A DNA stretch of 64,000 nucleotides from JAFARZ01 sp035651595. Its GTDB lineage: Bacteria; Actinomycetota; Actinomycetes; Streptosporangiales; Streptosporangiaceae. The notes beneath the pieces were generated by a model. The model did not search any database and was not told where the DNA came from. It worked only from the letters and a program-made list of their open reading frames with translations. This document shows, in pieces, positions 60,971 to 64,000 of this stretch (its first letter is position 1; each line of letters opens with the position of its first letter). The position numbers and the translations under genes are program-made. The stretch lies in the NCBI GenBank assembly GCA_035651595.1, contig DASRFJ010000088.1, forward strand, positions 16,443-80,442. The letters run 5' to 3'.

Positions 60971-61350
60971 GCGCTACGGTCGGGCAGAGAGTAACGCACC
61001 AGCGGTACGTACCGTACTCGCATGCGCATTACGGCGGGAACCTGGTCGACGGCGCGTACGTGCTCGGGCTGTTCGGGGACGTGGCGACCGAGATGTGCAT
61101 CCAGACCGACGGCGACGAGGGGCTGTTCGCGTCCTACTCCGACGTGCAGTTCAAGGCGCCGGTGCGGGCGGGTGACGTGCTCTCGGTGACGGCCGAGGTG
61201 ACCCGGGTCGGACGGCGCAGCCGCGAGCTGGCATTCACCGCCGTCGTGACGTGCCGGTCGGATCCGTCGCGCGGCCCTTCGGCGGCGTCCGTGCTGGCCG
61301 AGCCGCTGGTCGCGGTGACCGCGGTGGGCACGGTCGTGGTGCCGGGCTAG
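60967..61350 (+). CDS. kal: 3-aminobutyryl-CoA ammonia-lyase
   Basis: A 127-residue hot-dog-fold enzyme releasing ammonia from 3-aminobutyryl-CoA to give crotonyl-CoA, the last dedicated step of the lysine pathway. YSHAHYGGNLVDGAYVLGLFGDVATEM and DVQFKAPVRAGDVL are typical. The cleavage enzyme Kce, needed between kdd and kal, is not in the window. Stop overlaps the convergent nucleotidyltransferase gene by 4 bp. Confidence 0.9.
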   Translation: MSATVGQRVTHQRYVPYSHAHYGGNLVDGAYVLGLFGDVATEMCIQTDGDEGLFASYSDVQFKAPVRAGDVLSVTAEVTRVGRRSRELAFTAVVTCRSDPSRGPSAASVLAEPLVAVTAVGTVVVPG

Positions 61351-62096
61351 CTGCCGGTCAGTGTCTTGATGCCGTCGGCGACGAGGCGGTACACCAGCTC
61401 GGCACGCTGGGCACGGTAGGCAGGGGGGACGGGGACCTTCTCGCCGTCCCGGCGCCGCCTGATCTCGGCGATGAGCTCGTCGGGGACGTCGAACCGCGCG
61501 AGCCGGCCGATCGCCTCCCGCTTGGTGATCAGCCCCTCGCCGCGCAGCGTGGCGTCCACCCGGGCCAGCGTTATCAGGCTCAGGTCGACGTAGATATCCT
61601 CCAGCCAGATGGGCTCCCGGTCCAGCGCCCGCGTCCAGTAGCCGGTCAGCTCGCCCTTCACCGCCGCACGCAGCTCGTCGTCGGTCACCTCGGGAATCAC
61701 CGTCCGCGGCGGTTTCCCGAACACCGCGAACCCGTAGGCGCGCAGCTCGGCCCGGGCCACCCCGCTGAACGCCCGCTCGAAGAACTGCTCGACCGCCCAC
61801 GTCCAGTGTTCGCGGGCGACGTCCGTGAGGTCATCGGCGGGCACGTAGACGCAGTGCAGCTTGGCGGCGGCCGGCTCGGCGGCGATGAGCTCGCGGTGCA
61901 CGGCCTGGATCGCGGCCTGCTGCTCAGCGGTGAGCGGCCGCGCGATCAGCGCGGCGAGGTCCATGTCGCTGATCCCCGGGCGGTAGTCGCCGGTCGCCAG
62001 CGAGCCGCCGACGTAGAGGCCGACGGCGCCGGCGGCTGGCCGGATCCGGTCGCCGAATCCGGACAGCAGGTCAGCGATGCCGGGCGGAAAGAGCAT
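61347..62096 (-). CDS. Nucleotidyltransferase-domain protein (aminoglycoside adenylyltransferase-like)
   Basis: About 249 residues. The pol-beta-type nucleotidyltransferase motif GGSLATGDYRPGISDMDLAAL supplies GGS and the DxD metal ligands; the C-terminal helical part (IYVDLSLITLARVDATLRG, ITKREAIGRLARF) resembles AadA-like DUF4111 domains. It might modify an aminoglycoside or another small molecule, unproven. ATG at 62096; a start at 62114 would overlap the divergent amidohydrolase start. Confidence 0.8.
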   Translation of the reverse strand: MLFPPGIADLLSGFGDRIRPAAGAVGLYVGGSLATGDYRPGISDMDLAALIARPLTAEQQAAIQAVHRELIAAEPAAAKLHCVYVPADDLTDVAREHWTWAVEQFFERAFSGVARAELRAYGFAVFGKPPRTVIPEVTDDELRAAVKGELTGYWTRALDREPIWLEDIYVDLSLITLARVDATLRGEGLITKREAIGRLARFDVPDELIAEIRRRRDGEKVPVPPAYRAQRAELVYRLVADGIKTLTGS

Positions 62097-62112
62097 GGCA
62101 CCATCTTTACTC

Positions 62113-63780
62113 ATGGACGTGGTGCTGTGCGGGGGTCGAGTGATCGATCCGGAGTCCGGGCTGGACGCGGTGCGCGACGTGGCGATCGCGGACGGCCGGG
62201 TGGCGCGGATCGGCTCCGGCCTCGCGGCGGCTAGCCTCCCGGAGGCGGGGCTCGCGGTCGACGTGTCCGGGCTGGTCGTCACCGCCGGGTTCATCGACCT
62301 GCACAGTCACGTGGGTGACATTGGCGGCCTTCGGCTCCAGGCGCTGGACGGGGTGACCACGGCGCTGGAACTGGAGGCGGGCGTCACGCCGGTGGCGGAC
62401 GCGTACCGGCGCGCGGCGGCGGAAGGGCGCCCGGTGAACTACGGCTACGCGGCGTCGTGGGGGATGGCACGGATGGCGGCCGTCGCCGGCATCGTGCCGC
62501 GCGGCAACGACGTCGACTCGTTCCTCGCCAACCTGGGCAACCCGGCCTGGCAGCGTCCGGCCAGCGACGCACAGACCGGGGCGCTGCTCGACCTGCTGTC
62601 CGCCGACCTGGCGGATGGGGCGCTGGGCGTCGGGGTGCTGCTCGGGTACGCGCCGGGCGTGCCGCCAGCGGAGTACCTGCGGCTCGCCGGGCTCGCCGCG
62701 TCGGCCGGCGCGCCGGTCTTCACGCACACCAGGGACCTGGCCGAATTCCGCCCCGACGGGCCGATCGACGGCGCCGAGGAGATCGTCAGGGCCGCGGGCG
62801 AGACCGGCGCACACATGCACTACTGCCACGTGAACAGCACCTCGCAGCGGCACATCGACCGGGTACTCGGCCTGGTCGGTCGCGCCCAGGCGGCGGGCTC
62901 ACGGGTCACCACCGAGGCGTACCCGTACGGCTCGGGGATGACCGGTATCGGCGCCGCGTTCCTGGCCCCGGAACGGCTCGGCGAGCGCGGCCTGACGCCG
63001 GAGTCGCTGACGTACGCGCCGACGGGGGAGCGGGTCGGCACCGAGGCCCGGCTGCGGGAGCTGCGGGCCGCGGACCCGGGCGGGCTGGTGATCATCAAGC
63101 AACTCGATGAGGACGACGCGCGGGACCGCGCGGTGCTGCTGCGCTCGCTGACGTTCCCCGGCTCCGTGGTGGCCAGCGACGCGATGCCGATGACCTGGTC
63201 AGGAACGGCGCCGGACCCGCACACGTGGCCGCTGCCGCCCGGCGGCTTCACCCATCCGCGGTCGGCGGGCACGTTCGCCCGGGCGCTGCGGATGCTGACC
63301 GGGGACGGCGAGCTGAGCCTGTCCGAGGCGCTGGCCAGGTGCAGCCTGGGACCGGCCGGGGTGCTGGCCGAGCGGGTTCCGGCGATGCGCGCGAAGGGGC
63401 GGCTGCGGGAGGGCAGCGACGCCGATGTCGTCGTGTTCGATCCGGCAGCGATCACCGACCAGGCCAGCTACGCCGACAGCACCCGGCCTTCCGCCGGGAT
63501 CAGCCACGTGCTGGTCAACGGCACGTTCGTGGTACGCGACGGCGACATCGTGCCGGACGCGCTACCCGGCCGGCCGATCCGCGCGTCCGAAAGTCATTGC
63601 GGACAGTTACCCTTCCGGGTCCTGCTGGCTTATTCGGGGGCTTGTCCGGATCGCTGGCTGTCCGGTGGGTCGGCGGCTGGCTCGATGGGCTTCGATAGCG
63701 TGGTGGTTTTCCCCTTTGTGGTAGCGGGACCCCTGTTCACGAGGGTCGCTCTTCCACAAAGGGGAAATCTTCCACGTTGA
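62113..63780 (+). CDS. N-acyl-D-amino-acid deacylase-like amidohydrolase with repeat-derived C-terminus
   Basis: About 555 residues. Amidohydrolase-superfamily features: VVLCGGRVIDPESGLDAVRDVAI, metal-binding DLHSH, HTRDLAEF, YCHVNSTSQRHIDRVLGL and SDAMPMTW, closing with GRLREGSDADVVVFDPA. Closest type is N-acyl-D-amino-acid/D-glutamate deacylase. The native protein should end near residue 494 (LPGRPIRAS); the last ~61 residues are encoded by the interspersed element starting at 63596, so the stop codon belongs to the element. ATG at 62113. Confidence 0.85.
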   Translation: MDVVLCGGRVIDPESGLDAVRDVAIADGRVARIGSGLAAASLPEAGLAVDVSGLVVTAGFIDLHSHVGDIGGLRLQALDGVTTALELEAGVTPVADAYRRAAAEGRPVNYGYAASWGMARMAAVAGIVPRGNDVDSFLANLGNPAWQRPASDAQTGALLDLLSADLADGALGVGVLLGYAPGVPPAEYLRLAGLAASAGAPVFTHTRDLAEFRPDGPIDGAEEIVRAAGETGAHMHYCHVNSTSQRHIDRVLGLVGRAQAAGSRVTTEAYPYGSGMTGIGAAFLAPERLGERGLTPESLTYAPTGERVGTEARLRELRAADPGGLVIIKQLDEDDARDRAVLLRSLTFPGSVVASDAMPMTWSGTAPDPHTWPLPPGGFTHPRSAGTFARALRMLTGDGELSLSEALARCSLGPAGVLAERVPAMRAKGRLREGSDADVVVFDPAAITDQASYADSTRPSAGISHVLVNGTFVVRDGDIVPDALPGRPIRASESHCGQLPFRVLLAYSGACPDRWLSGGSAAGSMGFDSVVVFPFVVAGPLFTRVALPQRGNLPR

Positions 63781-63858
63781 TGGCGGGACTGCCGGTGTGC
63801 TCCTGTCCCGGTAGCCGCACGCCGCACTCCAGGCACAGGCTGCGCGCACGCGGCCAGC
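63596..63858 (+). mobile_element. MITE-like interspersed element, copy lacking one end
   Basis: Begins ATTGCGGACAGTTACCC, like the element at 41043-41398 read on its minus strand, and aligns with it through the inner hairpin (CCCCTTTGTGG ... CCACAAAGGGG) to CACTCCAGGCACAGGCTGCGC. The far terminal repeat is absent. It interrupts the 3' end of the amidohydrolase gene. Confidence 0.75.
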
Positions 63859-63860
63859 CC

Positions 63861-63890
63861 GCTGCTGCTCACCGGACGGTGAGCAGCAGC
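63861..63890. terminator. 14-bp palindrome over the EamA gene end
   Basis: GCTGCTGCTCACCG and its exact complement are separated by 2 bp and include the stop codon of the leftward EamA gene. It may serve as a terminator, though the tiny loop is unusual. Confidence 0.4.
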
Positions 63891-64000
63891 GCCACGCCGA
63901 GAGTGACCGCACCCGCGATACCCGCCGTGCTGAGCCGGTTACCGAGCAGCAGCACGGCGAGTATCGTGCCGGTGAGCGGCTCGAGCAGCGACAGCAGCGC
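63869..64000 (-). CDS. EamA/DMT family transporter, C-terminal fragment
   Basis: The last 43 codons and stop of a gene entering from the right edge. The translation ALLSLLEPLTGTILAVLLL then GNRLSTAGIAGAVTLGVALL matches the conserved final helices of EamA drug/metabolite transporters. The stop codon (63869-63871) lies within a palindrome next to the interspersed element. Confidence 0.75.
   Translation of the reverse strand, partial: ALLSLLEPLTGTILAVLLLGNRLSTAGIAGAVTLGVALLLTVR

Overview
The window is high-GC DNA (roughly 70%) with dense, often overlapping genes (ATGA, GTGA, TGATG junctions) and many GTG starts. The presence of RbpA, PadR/HAAS and ECF42/DGPF gene pairs, a SARP-type regulator and a MocR regulator points to a filamentous or related actinobacterium (Actinomycetota). 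I cannot assign a genus. The left and right edges cut two genes: an N-terminal NarK-like nitrate transporter fragment and a C-terminal EamA transporter fragment.

Layout: 0.3-4.2 kb holds an ECF42 sigma/DGPF pair, an MFS permease and a PadR-HAAS pair. 4.2-8.2 kb is the central glycolysis operon gap-pgk-tpiA followed by secG and rbpA, with a DasR-type (dre) palindrome upstream of gap. 8.7-22.5 kb is a bacterial microcompartment (BMC) locus: APC permease, class III aminotransferase (phospholyase candidate), acylating aldehyde dehydrogenase with a C-terminal encapsulation-type helix, two tandem-domain shell proteins, one hexameric shell protein, one EutN/CcmL vertex protein, an APH-type kinase, an SDR, a GntR/UTRA regulator, and then a B12-dependent diol dehydratase whose large and medium subunits are fused, with its small subunit and reactivase. 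The gene set matches the amino-alcohol (RMM/AAUM) type of BMC with a Pdu-type dehydratase appended; both routes could end in propionaldehyde for the same dehydrogenase. 22.4-27.2 kb has a GNAT, PaaZ, a VapBC-type pair and a small regulator/membrane-protein operon with a doubled operator. 27.4-32.4 kb has a secreted copper-radical-oxidase-like protein with duplicated ends, a TetR and a quinone oxidoreductase.

32.5-40.0 kb contains what I consider the most novel-looking system: three paralogous ~70-residue peptides, each with 12 cysteines in the same register, interleaved with a membrane-anchored MauD/TlpA-like thioredoxin, an ABC exporter, an S26 signal peptidase and a divergent SARP regulator, with two matching SARP-style promoters. 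A glutamate decarboxylase follows. 40-47.7 kb has a LacI regulator, a beta-hydroxyacid dehydrogenase and a complete Liv-type ABC importer, with two LacI-type operators in front. 47.7-55.9 kb is mixed (O-methyltransferase, NACHT NTPase, MocR, trans-sulfuration enzyme, double GNAT, TIGR03118 protein). 56-61.4 kb is a lysine aminomutase catabolic cluster (kamA, kdd, kamD, kamE, kal), followed by a nucleotidyltransferase and an amidohydrolase.

Several repeat families are scattered through the window. One is a 356-bp element with perfect 19-bp terminal inverted repeats (fragments or relatives at 8.4, 13.8 and 63.6 kb). Another is a ~85-90-bp intergenic repeat that sits just before two separate B12-enzyme genes. 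No rRNA, tRNA, CRISPR array or transposase gene was seen.
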